Shown one piece after another: positions 36,345 through 45,681 of a DNA stretch of 64,000 bases. Position numbers and translations under genes: made by a program. The notes below the pieces were generated by a model that saw only the letters and a list, made by a program, of their open reading frames with translations, did not search any database and was not told the origin of the DNA. The stretch lies in the NCBI GenBank assembly GCA_963762885.1, contig CAVXNH010000036.1, forward strand, positions 124,001 through 188,000, given 5' to 3'. Source of the stretch: JASHVB01 sp963762885 (lineage in GTDB: Bacteria > Pseudomonadota > Alphaproteobacteria > Acetobacterales > Acetobacteraceae). The first letter of the stretch is position 1, and each line of letters opens with the position of its first letter.

Positions 36345-37844
36345 CTACCCGCTTGCCGCGATGTGGGAACGCGTCGGCCGCAGATGTGGCAGCGCGACCG
36401 ACACGGCGAACAACGCCAGCATCCCCAATGCAATAGGCCGCGTCAGCATGAAACCAAAGTCGCCGCCGCTCATCTGATAAGTCCGCAAAAGCGCGCCCTC
36501 GGTCAGGCGGCCCAGCAGAAGTCCCACGACAATCGCGGCGACCGGGTAGTCGAAGCGCTGCATCAGCCAGCCGATCACGGCAAACACCGCCAGCGTGATC
36601 GGCCCTGCCATGTTCTGCGCCAGCGCGAAGCTGCCGATGACGGCCAGTGCGAGCACGATCGGCACCAGCATGCGCAGGCGCACCTTCACAACGAAGCCGG
36701 CCACAAAGATAAAGCCGAATCCGACCACGGCCAGAATGCCGACCTGCGCCAGGCTGGAGAGGATGACGGCATAAACCAGATCGGTGTGGTCGCGCATGAA
36801 GGCGGGACCGCCCGTGATGTTGTGCATGCCGAACGCGACCAGCATGACCGCCGTCGCGCCGCCGGTCGGAATGCCGAGAGCGAGTAGCGTTGCCATCGAG
36901 CCGCCTTCGGAACTGGCATTGGCCAACTCGGCGGCGATGATTCCGCGTGGATCGCCCTTGCCGAAGTTCTCCGGATCCTTCGCGGCCCGCTGCGCTTCGG
37001 AATAGGACAGAAGATTGGCGATGGCATGCCCGCCGGGAAGGATGCCGATGCCGCTGCCCAACAGTGCACCGCGCAGCACCGTGCCGGGGTGGCGAAACGT
37101 GTCGCGCATCCCGGACAGGATGCGGCCGGCATCGACACGACGATGGGTGATGTCGTCAACGATGTAGTCACGGCCTACCAGGTTGAACAGCTCGGCGGCG
37201 GCGAACAGGCCGACGATCGCCGGCACGATGGGAATGCCATCGAGCAGCAGGTCGAAGCCGAAGGTGCCGCGTGCGGCGCCGCGCACGCTGAGGCCCACGG
37301 TTCCTAGCAGCAGGCCGAATACGCCGGCGAGCAAGCCTCGTGCAAGGTGGCGTCCACGCAGACGCGCGATCAAAGTCATCCCCCACAACGCCACGACGAG
37401 CATCTCCGGGGGGCCGAGGCGGATCGCGAAGGCCGCGATTGGTTCCGCAAAGCACAGCAGCAACAGATAGGCGATGGCCTGGCCTGCGCAGGACGCGGCG
37501 AGCGCCAGACCGAGGGCTTCGTTGTGGCGTCCGGACTGCGCCATGGGGAAGCCGTCGAACGTCGTTCCGACGGCCGCGGCGGAGCCAGGCACATTCAGCA
37601 GGATGGCCGGGATCGCCACGCCGAACAGCGCGCCTGCGTACATGGCGGTCATGAAGATCAGCGCTTGCAGGAAATCCATATACGGGATCAGCGGCAGGCA
37701 GATGGCCAGCGCCATCGATGTGGTCAGTCCGGGGACCGCGTGCACAATGAGGCCGATGAGAATGCCGGGAACGACCACCAGCCAGGGCTGCCACGAGCTG
37801 CCGAGCAAGTGCACCGCGCTGGCAAGCGCGGTCAGGTCGATCAC
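36345..37844 (-). CDS. tctA: TctA large membrane subunit of tricarboxylate transporter
   Basis: The 499-residue protein has about 12 spans and the two TctA repeats, including PGLTTSMALAICLPLIPYMD, GVAIPAILLNVPGSAAAVGT and LALGIPTGGATAVML. It is the sodium- or proton-driven channel part of the tripartite tricarboxylate transporter. The GTG start overlaps the tctB stop (GTGA), indicating coupled translation. It acts with TctB and TctC in the inner membrane. Confidence 0.93.
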   Translation of the reverse strand: MIDLTALASAVHLLGSSWQPWLVVVPGILIGLIVHAVPGLTTSMALAICLPLIPYMDFLQALIFMTAMYAGALFGVAIPAILLNVPGSAAAVGTTFDGFPMAQSGRHNEALGLALAASCAGQAIAYLLLLCFAEPIAAFAIRLGPPEMLVVALWGMTLIARLRGRHLARGLLAGVFGLLLGTVGLSVRGAARGTFGFDLLLDGIPIVPAIVGLFAAAELFNLVGRDYIVDDITHRRVDAGRILSGMRDTFRHPGTVLRGALLGSGIGILPGGHAIANLLSYSEAQRAAKDPENFGKGDPRGIIAAELANASSEGGSMATLLALGIPTGGATAVMLVAFGMHNITGGPAFMRDHTDLVYAVILSSLAQVGILAVVGFGFIFVAGFVVKVRLRMLVPIVLALAVIGSFALAQNMAGPITLAVFAVIGWLMQRFDYPVAAIVVGLLLGRLTEGALLRTYQMSGGDFGFMLTRPIALGMLALFAVSVALPHLRPTRSHIAASG

Positions 37845-38356
37845 GACGTGTCTCCCGCAAAGAACAACAGCGGCAGCGGCGTCGCGAGGATTGTGTCGAA
37901 GCAGTAAATGGCGATGGCGCAGAACAGTGCCGGGACCAGCAGCAGCACCAGAATACGGCGTTCGCCGAGGAACAGCAGCATCACCACGATGTAGGCGAAA
38001 GAAACGACATCGAAGCCGATCAGTGGCGCGGCAATCACGTAGGCGGCGAGCAATCCCATTGTGCCGGCAACTTTCGCCGCCATCCCCGGAGCAAGCGGCC
38101 GGCGTGGCAGGTCCGCTTCCGGCGTGGGGCCACTGACGATGCGGACACATCCGGCCGCCACAACGAGATACAGACCGACGGCCAGGACGGACGCAGGCAG
38201 AATCAGGATAAGGTTCTCAACGTCCCGCTGCGCACGCCACGCATCCTGGCAAAACCAGATACACCAGGCTGCGATCGCCGTGGCGAAAGCGAGGTGCGGC
38301 GCGTCAATGACGATGGTGCGGCTACGTAACGTGAAGCGGAAGAGTAGCGGCGCCAT
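37841..38356 (-). CDS. tctB: TctB small membrane subunit of tricarboxylate transporter
   Basis: The 171-residue protein has four predicted spans (AFATAIAAWCIWFCQDAW, LILPASVLAVGLYLVVAAG, MGLLAAYVIAAPLIGFDVVS, FLGERRILVLLLVPALF). The size and position directly before tctA fit TctB, which is poorly conserved in sequence. It lies 44 bases after the MmgE/PrpD gene. Confidence 0.85.
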   Translation of the reverse strand: MAPLLFRFTLRSRTIVIDAPHLAFATAIAAWCIWFCQDAWRAQRDVENLILILPASVLAVGLYLVVAAGCVRIVSGPTPEADLPRRPLAPGMAAKVAGTMGLLAAYVIAAPLIGFDVVSFAYIVVMLLFLGERRILVLLLVPALFCAIAIYCFDTILATPLPLLFFAGDTS

Positions 38357-38400
38357 GTTCGCCTAAGTCTTGATGGTGGGCGCAAACCACCCGGTCCGCT

Positions 38401-39804
38401 TCATGGTGCCGCCTCACCGCTGCTAGCCAGATGCAGCAGCGATCGCACGCCTTGCGAATCAAGCAGATCGATGCCGTCGCATTGCGCCACGCAGGCAGCG
38501 ACAGCGTCGGGCGAAAGCCAGGTCGCGAGGCAGTCTCGCGCTTTGGTGTGATGCTCGTCTTCGGTGATCGGGGCCGCACCCCACGATCCGCGCGGCCGTT
38601 CGCAGCGGGTCCGGACGAGCGTTCCGTCCTGCAACGCGACCTCCAGGTCGAGATATCGGCCTGCCGTGTAGATGCTGGGAATCTCGCGCGACAGCGTGGT
38701 TTCGATTTTGCCCAGCAGCGACTGCATGTCTGCGCGCGCCAGTCTTTCATCGGTGAAGCTCGCGAGCCCGACCTGGCCATCGAGCAAGGCTGCGGCAGCA
38801 GTGTATTGCAGGCTGAACTTGCCATCGAGCCCGCTGCGCGGGTGCGGCCGATTGCTCGACGGCACATCGGCGGCAGTGATGCGCACGGTGCGGATCGCGT
38901 CCGGTTCCGGGATCCGCGGCCGCGCCAACAGCGCTGCGGTGATAGCGTAGTGTGTCGAGAATTTTGCGGGGAAGATCTTGATCGCGTAGCCGGGGTCAAC
39001 GATGCGGAACGGGTCGCCGAAGTCCAGCAAGGTCTCCGCGTCGAAGCCGCGCGGGAAGAACGCCTCAGCGTAGCTTTGTGGTGCCGGATCGAACAGAGTC
39101 GGACAGCCGGTGAAGCCGCGCCGTGTCAGCAGCGCCGCTTCCAGGCCCAGCGAAGCGGCATAGGCGCAGTGCGTCGCTTTGGTCATCGTGCCGAGGTTAA
39201 TGAACAGGCCGCCACAGCGCGAACCCGCGATGCCGATTGCGTTGGCAAACTGATCGGCGTCGAAATCCAGCAAATGCCCCGCGGCAACGGCGGCGCCGAT
39301 CGGTCCGACGAAGCCTGGCGGATGAAAGCGCAACTCGTGCGATTCAAGTGGGCCCGCTGCGGCGCGAAGCCGGCCCTGGATTTCGATGCCAAGCACCATT
39401 GCGGCGAGGATCTTCGCACCGCTACTGCCCAAGGCCTCACCGAGCGCCAAAGCCGGGGCGAGCGCAGGCGACAGCGCGTGCGTCGCGGGAAGCCACATCG
39501 GCTCGAAGTCGAGCACATGCATCGCGGCGCCGTTGACCAGGGCGGCCGGCACGGTTCCAAGCCGCGCGTTCAGGCCCAGCAGCGACGCTGCGGTGCCGCC
39601 GCCGGTCCCCGTCAACGGATCGGCAAAATGCTCGGCCAGGATACGCGGCGCGTCTTCCAGCCGCGCGCCCGCCACACCTACGGCGATGCCATCCAGGAAC
39701 AACTGGCGCGCCGCCCGCAGCACGCGCGCGTCCAGCGGTGAACGGCCATACGCGACGATCCGTTCGCAAACGCGGGCGGTCACGCTGGTCTGGGCGATGC
39801 TCAT
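38401..39804 (-). CDS. prpD: MmgE/PrpD-family dehydratase/isomerase
   Basis: The 467-residue protein shows the N-terminal helical domain with VNGAAMHVLDFEP, SPALAPALALGEALG and GIEIQGRL. A C-terminal lid domain (YAIKIFPAKFSTHYAITAAL) follows. MmgE/PrpD proteins dehydrate 2-methylcitrate or isomerise aconitate-like acids (cis-aconitate decarboxylase is a relative). The ATG overlaps the aconitase stop. Together with the aconitase and the lyase this completes a methylcitrate-like acid cycle segment. No methylcitrate synthase gene is present. The symbol denotes family only. Confidence 0.85.
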   Translation of the reverse strand: MSIAQTSVTARVCERIVAYGRSPLDARVLRAARQLFLDGIAVGVAGARLEDAPRILAEHFADPLTGTGGGTAASLLGLNARLGTVPAALVNGAAMHVLDFEPMWLPATHALSPALAPALALGEALGSSGAKILAAMVLGIEIQGRLRAAAGPLESHELRFHPPGFVGPIGAAVAAGHLLDFDADQFANAIGIAGSRCGGLFINLGTMTKATHCAYAASLGLEAALLTRRGFTGCPTLFDPAPQSYAEAFFPRGFDAETLLDFGDPFRIVDPGYAIKIFPAKFSTHYAITAALLARPRIPEPDAIRTVRITAADVPSSNRPHPRSGLDGKFSLQYTAAAALLDGQVGLASFTDERLARADMQSLLGKIETTLSREIPSIYTAGRYLDLEVALQDGTLVRTRCERPRGSWGAAPITEDEHHTKARDCLATWLSPDAVAACVAQCDGIDLLDSQGVRSLLHLASSGEAAP

Positions 39805-42443
39805 GCCGCCGCCAATTCGTTCATCACGTAGGGCAGGATGCCGCCGTTGCGCACCCACTCCGCCTCGCGTCGCGTATCGACGCGGGAGTCCAGGCCCACC
39901 GTTTCGGAAAGTCCCGATGGGCGGTTCACCCGCACCGGGACCATCGCGCCAGGAACCAGCGCCGCGGCGATGTCGGGGATATCGAACGTCTCCGCGCCGG
40001 TCAGACCCAGGCTGCGACGCGACGTTCCGTCTGGGAACTGCAACGGCAACACACCCATGCCTACCAGGTTCGAACGGTGGATGCGTTCGAAACTTTCCGC
40101 GATCACCGCGCGCACACCAAGCAAGCTGGTGCCCTTCGCCGCCCAATCGCGCGACGAACCGCAGCCGTAGTTGCTACCGGCGACCACGATCACGGATTGC
40201 CCTTCCGCCCGATAGCGCTCGGCGGCTGCGAACACGGTCATCGTTTCGCCGCTTGGTTGATGACGGGTGAAGCCGCCTTCGCGCTCGGGAACGAGTTCGT
40301 TCTGGATGCGCGGATTGGCGAAGGTGCCGCGTACCATCACCTCGTGGTTGGCGCGGCGGCCGATATAGCTGCCGAATTTTTCCACCGGAACCCCGTTTTC
40401 CGCCAGGTAGCCGCCGGCCTCGGTATTCAACGGGATCGTGGCGCCCGGCGAGATGTGGTCCGTGGTGACGTCGTCGCCAAGCATCAGCAGGATGCGTGCA
40501 CCGCTTATGGGCCGGTCGGCGCCGGCCACATCGTCCAGGAAGGGCGGCCTTCGCAAAAACATGCTGTCCTTTTGCCAGGCGAAAACCGGCGCGGTGGAGT
40601 GCGGGATCGCATCCCATTCCGCACCCGGATCAGCGAAGGTGTCGTAGATTTCCCGGAACAAATCCCCGGTCAGCGCGCGATCGAGATCGGCGCGGATCTC
40701 GGCGGCATCCGGCCAGATGTCGGCAAGAAACACCGGCCGGCCATCCGTGTCGTCGCCAAGCTTGTCGTGTGTCAGGTCGTGCAAAATCGAACCGGCGATC
40801 GCGTACGCCACCACCAGCGGAGGGGAAGCGAGAAACGTGCCGCGCACGGAGGCATTCAACCGGCCATCGAAGTTTCGGTTGCTGGAGATCACGCCGACCG
40901 CCACCAATTCGCGTGCCGCGATTTCGGCGGCAATGTCCTCCGCCAGCGCGCCGGAGCCGCTGCCGCAACTCATGCAACCGAAGCCGACGACGTGGAAGCC
41001 GAGTGCGTCCAGACTTTCGCTCAGACCAGCCTTGTCCAGCATCGCGGGAACGACGCGCGACCCCGGTGAAAACGAGGTTTTCACCCATGGTTTTGCTCGC
41101 AAGCCTTTGGCAATGGCCTTGCGCGCAAGCAATCCCGCCGCGATCATTTGATAAGGATTTGCCGTGTTAGTGCAGGACGCAATCGCGGCGATGGCGATGT
41201 CGCCATGTTGCAAAGGCCGTGGTGCCGCGGTGACTGGCGGCGCCTCGGCCTTCGCTGTGCCCCGCGCAGCGAAGGCGGTGCGGAAGCGCTGTGGCGCATC
41301 CGTCAGCGCCACCAGGCTTTCCGGCCGTGACGGCCCCGCCAAAGACGGCCCCACGCTGCTGAGGTCGAATTCCAACACGGTCTCGAACGCCGGCTCCGCG
41401 GCGCGCCACAGGCCCTGCGCCTTGGTGTAGCGCTCGACCAGCGCAATCTGTCCGGCGGACCGCCCCGTTTGCTCCAGATAGCGCAACGTCTCGGCATCGA
41501 CAGGGAAAAATCCCATGGTGGCACCGTATTCAGCCGCCATGTTGGCGATGGTCGCACGATCGGGCAGCGGCATCCGGTCGAGCGCCGGACCGCAGAATTC
41601 CACTACCGCCGCGAGCACGTCGGGCCTGCGCAGGAAACGCGTCAGCGCCAGCACGATATCGGTGCACATCACGCCCGCACGCGGTTCGCCGATAAGCCGG
41701 CAGCCGACAACTCGTGGTATCGGCAGTCCAACCGGCTGGCCAAACATCGACGTCGTGGCCTCGATGCCGCCTACGCCCCAACCAAAGACGCCGAGCGCGT
41801 TGACCATCGGCGTGTGGCTGTCCATCCCGACAAGACTGTCGGGGAAGGCCAGGGTCTCGCTGTCCCGCACGCCGCACGCGACGACCTGTGCGAAGCGCTC
41901 GATGTTGACCTGGTGCACGATGCCATTACCTGGCGGCACCACGCGCAGGTTTTCGAACTGCGCCATCGCCCAGCGGACCACGCCGTAACGTTCGCGATTG
42001 CGTTCAAGTTCGGCTTTCAGGTTGCGCGCGAGCGCATCCGGCCGGCCGGCGAAATCGACTCGGACGGAATGGTCGATGACGAGATCGGTCGGGATCATCG
42101 GATCGACACGACGGGGATCGAGTCCACGCGCCACCATCTCGTCGCGCATGGCGGCGAGATCAATGAGCAGGGGAAGGCCGGAGGAATCGGGCATCAGGAC
42201 GCGGACGGGATGAAACGCCACCTCCCTGCCCTGCGCTGCCGGCGCGGGCCAACTTGCCAGCGCGGCAATGTCGTCCGGCGTGACGGTGACACCGTCTTCG
42301 TGCCGCAGCAGATTCTCGAGCAATACCTTGAGAGATATCGGAATCCGGTCGAGATCTACGCCCAGTTTGGCTCCCAGCGCAGGCAGGCTGTGGAACGCCA
42401 CCTCGCTGTCGAGCATACGCAGCGTCTGGAACGAATCGAGCAT
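39801..42443 (-). CDS. acnA: aconitase family hydratase (AcnA type)
   Basis: The 880-residue enzyme has the full AcnA order. Iron-sulphur cysteines lie in IASCTNTANPYQM and GFGCMSCGSGSG. The substrate loops are SLVGMDSHTPMVNALGVFGW, GDDVTTDHISPGA and GSNYGCGSSRDWAAKG. It hydrates/dehydrates citrate-like acids. Placed between an isocitrate-lyase-family gene and a MmgE/PrpD gene, it probably acts on a substituted citrate or aconitate rather than serving the TCA cycle. The ATG lies 12 bases after the lyase stop. Confidence 0.92.
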   Translation of the reverse strand: MLDSFQTLRMLDSEVAFHSLPALGAKLGVDLDRIPISLKVLLENLLRHEDGVTVTPDDIAALASWPAPAAQGREVAFHPVRVLMPDSSGLPLLIDLAAMRDEMVARGLDPRRVDPMIPTDLVIDHSVRVDFAGRPDALARNLKAELERNRERYGVVRWAMAQFENLRVVPPGNGIVHQVNIERFAQVVACGVRDSETLAFPDSLVGMDSHTPMVNALGVFGWGVGGIEATTSMFGQPVGLPIPRVVGCRLIGEPRAGVMCTDIVLALTRFLRRPDVLAAVVEFCGPALDRMPLPDRATIANMAAEYGATMGFFPVDAETLRYLEQTGRSAGQIALVERYTKAQGLWRAAEPAFETVLEFDLSSVGPSLAGPSRPESLVALTDAPQRFRTAFAARGTAKAEAPPVTAAPRPLQHGDIAIAAIASCTNTANPYQMIAAGLLARKAIAKGLRAKPWVKTSFSPGSRVVPAMLDKAGLSESLDALGFHVVGFGCMSCGSGSGALAEDIAAEIAARELVAVGVISSNRNFDGRLNASVRGTFLASPPLVVAYAIAGSILHDLTHDKLGDDTDGRPVFLADIWPDAAEIRADLDRALTGDLFREIYDTFADPGAEWDAIPHSTAPVFAWQKDSMFLRRPPFLDDVAGADRPISGARILLMLGDDVTTDHISPGATIPLNTEAGGYLAENGVPVEKFGSYIGRRANHEVMVRGTFANPRIQNELVPEREGGFTRHQPSGETMTVFAAAERYRAEGQSVIVVAGSNYGCGSSRDWAAKGTSLLGVRAVIAESFERIHRSNLVGMGVLPLQFPDGTSRRSLGLTGAETFDIPDIAAALVPGAMVPVRVNRPSGLSETVGLDSRVDTRREAEWVRNGGILPYVMNELAAA

Positions 42444-42455
42444 CGCGTGCCGCGC

Positions 42456-43373
42456 TCAGGCGTCGGACGAAGGGACAGCGAACGACTGTTCGATCGCGCG
42501 GAGCCGTTTCAGCCCCATCAGATCATTGAGTTCGTCGAACGGCACCAGCAGGTCGGGACGATCGATAACACGGCCCTCGGCGATCGATTGACCGAGCACG
42601 GCGAGTGCATTCTTCATGCCCTGGATCGCTGCCGCGGTGAGCATGCGCGGGAAGGAAACAGCCTTCACGCCGAGATCTTCGAGTTGCCGCGTGGACAGCA
42701 GCGGTGTGGTCGGACGCTGGCGGATGCCAAAACCCATATTCACAGTGAGCGGCTTGCTGACATTGCGCGCGACGGTGCCGATGTCCTCGGCGGTCAACAG
42801 CGCATCCGCGAACAGCAGGTCGGCGCCGGCCTCGGCGTAGAGATTGAGCCGGCGGATCGCCTCGCCGACGCCATGGATTGCCGTCGCATCGGTGCGAGCC
42901 TTGATGACGAAATCGGGATCGCGGCGCGCTTCCGCGGCAGCGCGGATTTTCTCGACGCCTTCCTCGGCGGAGATGACCTGCTTGCCCGCCATGTGGCCGC
43001 AGCGCTTCGGCCACACCTGATCTTCGATCAACAAACAGGCGAGCCCGGCGCGTTCGAATCCTTGAACGGTAAAATAGACGTTGAGTGCGTTGCCATAACC
43101 GGTGTCGCCATCAGCCGCGAGCGGGATCGAACTGATCGCCGCGAGCGCAGCGCAGGCCTGCACATTTTCGGTGTAGCCCATGATGCCGACATCGGCCCAG
43201 CCGAGATGGCTCTCGCTGACGCCGGCGCCGGTGATGGCGGCGGTCTTGTAGCCCATCTGTTCGACCAGCCGCAGACTGAAGCCGTCGAACACGCCGGGGG
43301 CGACCATGATGCCTGGCTCGGCCAACAGTTCGCGCAGTTTTGCGCCGGGGGATCGTGTATCGCTCGCGCCCAT
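42456..43373 (-). CDS. isocitrate lyase/PEP mutase-family enzyme (methylisocitrate lyase-like)
   Basis: The 305-residue TIM barrel has magnesium ligands in ADGDTGYGNALNVY and LLIEDQ, and the catalytic loop WPKRCGHMAGKQVI. The Cys in KRCGH is the lyase base of isocitrate and methylisocitrate lyases. It should split a 2-substituted or 3-substituted malate/isocitrate into two acids. It precedes the aconitase gene by 12 bases. The start MGASDTRSPG is preferred to a TTG 45 bases upstream. Confidence 0.9.
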   Translation of the reverse strand: MGASDTRSPGAKLRELLAEPGIMVAPGVFDGFSLRLVEQMGYKTAAITGAGVSESHLGWADVGIMGYTENVQACAALAAISSIPLAADGDTGYGNALNVYFTVQGFERAGLACLLIEDQVWPKRCGHMAGKQVISAEEGVEKIRAAAEARRDPDFVIKARTDATAIHGVGEAIRRLNLYAEAGADLLFADALLTAEDIGTVARNVSKPLTVNMGFGIRQRPTTPLLSTRQLEDLGVKAVSFPRMLTAAAIQGMKNALAVLGQSIAEGRVIDRPDLLVPFDELNDLMGLKRLRAIEQSFAVPSSDA

Positions 43374-43423
43374 GATTTCCGCCCTTGTGTCACGGAAGCG
43401 TAGGCACGCACGCTGCAATCTGT

Positions 43424-43654
43424 CTACCGCCGCCCCGTCTGTTCAACCGACATCCGATATGAAATCGCACCGTACGTGCTGACGGCATAGGGAACGACGT
43501 AGGTCAGACAAAGCTTCAACCAGTTCACGGTGCCCGGCCCCAGAAGCGCATCGCCCTGGTTGATCAGGTTCAACAACGTGCCGACCACTGCAGCAACAAT
43601 CAGGGATCGGCGCGCGACGCCACGATCGGTTGCGAACTGCCAAAAACGTCTCAC
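43424..43654 (-). CDS. nrtS: NrtS-like small membrane protein
   Basis: The 76-residue protein has two predicted spans (RSLIVAAVVGTLLNLINQGD, LKLCLTYVVPYAVSTYGAI) joined by a short loop. LNLINQGD and TYVVPY-x(3)-TYGA match my recollection of the NrtS nitrate/nitrite transporter family, first described in cyanobacteria. The GTG start (VRRFWQFATD) lies seven bases after the TPR gene stop, so it is probably in the same operon. Assignment rests on short motifs only. Confidence 0.6.
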   Translation of the reverse strand: MRRFWQFATDRGVARRSLIVAAVVGTLLNLINQGDALLGPGTVNWLKLCLTYVVPYAVSTYGAISYRMSVEQTGRR

Positions 43655-43661
43655 GCGCCGG

Positions 43662-44966
43662 TCAATGCAGCGCTGCAACGCCCGCGACGGGAACGCCGGA
43701 AGCACCAGGCCGCCGCGCGGAGAGCATCTGTCGAGCCTCCTCCAGACGGCCGGCGTCAATATAGGCCCGCAACAACGTGAATTCGATCAGGTCATGTTGC
43801 GCGCGGCTGCCGCCGATGCGTTCGCTCTCTCCGGCAAGTGGGGCGAGCGCCGCGATCGCCGCGGAAAAGTCGCCGCGTTCGAACGCTGCAAAGCCACGCG
43901 ACAGCGCCGGAAGGTAGGAGCCGGACGGGTAACGCCCCTCGCTCGCCATAGCCTCCATCTGGCGGGCACGGGCGTCGAGCCCGACGTCATCGCGCATGAC
44001 GGCCTGTGCCAGAATGACGTGAAGGTCGGCGAGCCCGGCGGCAGGACGTGGCAGCGCGCTGTTGGCATAGTCGTTCATCGCGCGCCACGCGGCGGTATCG
44101 CGCGGATGTCCGGCAAGTTCAGAACGCCACAAAAATGCTGTCCCATCCGAGACTCTCTGTTGCGGTCCCCCGCTGTGCCGGTCAAGCACGATGGCGTCCC
44201 GATACAGCCGCAGCGCGTTATCCCAATTGCCGGCCTGGAGTTCGCATAGCGAGAGATGCCAACTCAGGTGGCCATGGAAGAACCCATCGCGCGGATAGGT
44301 CGCCAGCCACGCCGATAAGTAGCTGCGCGCAGTGTCTGGTTCCCCACTTTCGTAACAAACATGCGCGAACGCGTGGGCACCATGGGCGTTGTTCGGGTTC
44401 ATCGCCACGGATCGCTCGATCTTCGGCCGGGCAGCGGCGGTCTGCCCATCCTCGGACAGCGCCATGGCGTGATGCGCCAGGAACCAGAAATCATCGCCGT
44501 AATGCGGGGCGAGGTCATCCAGCAGCACCGCGATCTGGTGCTTCTGCCCGATGCGGCCGGACGCGCCAATCAGGCCGTTCGGGTTCGCGGCCGTGGACAG
44601 TACCAGCGCGTCGCGCGGCCATGCCGTCAGGTGCGCATGCAAGGCGTCGATCGCGTCGTCGGCGCGGCCCGCGAACAGCAAGTCGAAGAACGCTATGTGG
44701 CTGGCCTCGCGTTCCGGCAAACCGGCGGCGACGTCGTCCGCGGCAGCCAGCGCTGCCCGCGCCGGCGCCACGTTGCCTTCGCGCATCAGTACCTGGGCCT
44801 TGGCAGCATGGGCCAGGGCAAAATCGGGATCGGCAGCGATGGCGCGATCGAGCGCCTCGACCGCGCCGGGGTAAAGGGTCAACGCAAGATCGCAGCCTTG
44901 AACGTAGGCATCCCGCGCGGCGGCCGACGCGGTGGACAAGGACAGGTCGTAGCGGTCCGCTAGCAT
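43662..44966 (-). CDS. TTC38-like tetratricopeptide repeat protein (second paralogue)
   Basis: The 434-residue helical protein carries family segments NAHGAHAFAHVCYESGEPD and GHLSWHLSLCELQAGNWDNA, distantly related to the gene at 21258. No signal peptide is present. TTC38 proteins often sit beside amidohydrolase or carboxylic-acid genes but lack a known activity. It lies 33 bases after the DUF1989 gene and 7 before the NrtS-like gene, inside the long minus-strand run. Confidence 0.8.
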   Translation of the reverse strand: MLADRYDLSLSTASAAARDAYVQGCDLALTLYPGAVEALDRAIAADPDFALAHAAKAQVLMREGNVAPARAALAAADDVAAGLPEREASHIAFFDLLFAGRADDAIDALHAHLTAWPRDALVLSTAANPNGLIGASGRIGQKHQIAVLLDDLAPHYGDDFWFLAHHAMALSEDGQTAAARPKIERSVAMNPNNAHGAHAFAHVCYESGEPDTARSYLSAWLATYPRDGFFHGHLSWHLSLCELQAGNWDNALRLYRDAIVLDRHSGGPQQRVSDGTAFLWRSELAGHPRDTAAWRAMNDYANSALPRPAAGLADLHVILAQAVMRDDVGLDARARQMEAMASEGRYPSGSYLPALSRGFAAFERGDFSAAIAALAPLAGESERIGGSRAQHDLIEFTLLRAYIDAGRLEEARQMLSARRPGASGVPVAGVAALH

Positions 44967-44999
44967 TGTGGAAGCCTCCCGGCCGATTTTGTTGCAACC

Positions 45000-45614
45000 C
45001 TAACCGTGTTGTTTGGCCATGACACGAAAATGCGCTTCGGTCGTTCTGCCGGTGGCCCCGTTGATCGGCAGGATATCCTGCGGACATGCTGACATGGCAA
45101 CCACCACGTCAAGTTCGGCACGCAGAACGACATGATCGCCAGGACGCGTCGCCGGAGGATCGAACGACAGTTCTCCTCCCGCAGTCCAGGGGATGTTCAT
45201 GAACAGGTTGAGCGGACTTGGCGTTTCCGGCGCACGCAAACCCAGTGCCGCCATCGCAGCGCGCAGGTTGTCGGTGCAGTTGTCGTGATACCCGGTGCAG
45301 CCAAGCAGTCCGTATCGCTCGTTGTCGCAAGCGGCGATCAGCATGTCATGGATGCCGTGACAGGTGTCCTCGAGCAAGGTCAGGATCGGGCGGCGTTTGT
45401 TGGTGCGGAAGATGTCACCGACCTGCGGCCGCAGCCGCAACATCGTCGCGCGGGTGTGCTCCATCGACATGAATTCGGTCAGTGCGTCGGCAACGAAGGC
45501 CCAGGTGTCCACAACCTGGGATCCGTGCGTATTGATGATCATGATCGACTGGCCCGCGGGAACCAGCACGGCCTTGCCACGTCGGGCCGGGATCGTGACT
45601 GATTCGCCGATCAT
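45000..45614 (-). CDS. DUF1989/urea carboxylase-associated family protein
   Basis: The 204-residue protein matches DUF1989: PAGQSIMIINTHGSQVVDTW at the start, FMSMEHTRATMLRLRPQVGD, and a Cys/His-rich middle (LEDTCHGIHDMLIAACD, GCTGYHDNCTDNLRAAM) likely binding metal. Relatives accompany urea carboxylase and guanidine or amide degradation genes. Its position after an amidase and deacylase supports a role in nitrogen release. Catalysis is not established for most members. Confidence 0.85.
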   Translation of the reverse strand: MIGESVTIPARRGKAVLVPAGQSIMIINTHGSQVVDTWAFVADALTEFMSMEHTRATMLRLRPQVGDIFRTNKRRPILTLLEDTCHGIHDMLIAACDNERYGLLGCTGYHDNCTDNLRAAMAALGLRAPETPSPLNLFMNIPWTAGGELSFDPPATRPGDHVVLRAELDVVVAMSACPQDILPINGATGRTTEAHFRVMAKQHG

Positions 45615-45681
45615 GTCGCGGTTCCTTCCGATAGCGCCAACCCTGAGGGAGAATCACTTGGTCGCATCGGCATTGCCAACG

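Noticed and set aside
39738..43403. Two long plus-strand open frames (443 and 644 codons) opposite aconitase, MmgE/PrpD and the lyase
   Set aside because: They mirror the third-position bias of the real genes and lack recognisable motifs or ribosome-binding sites.
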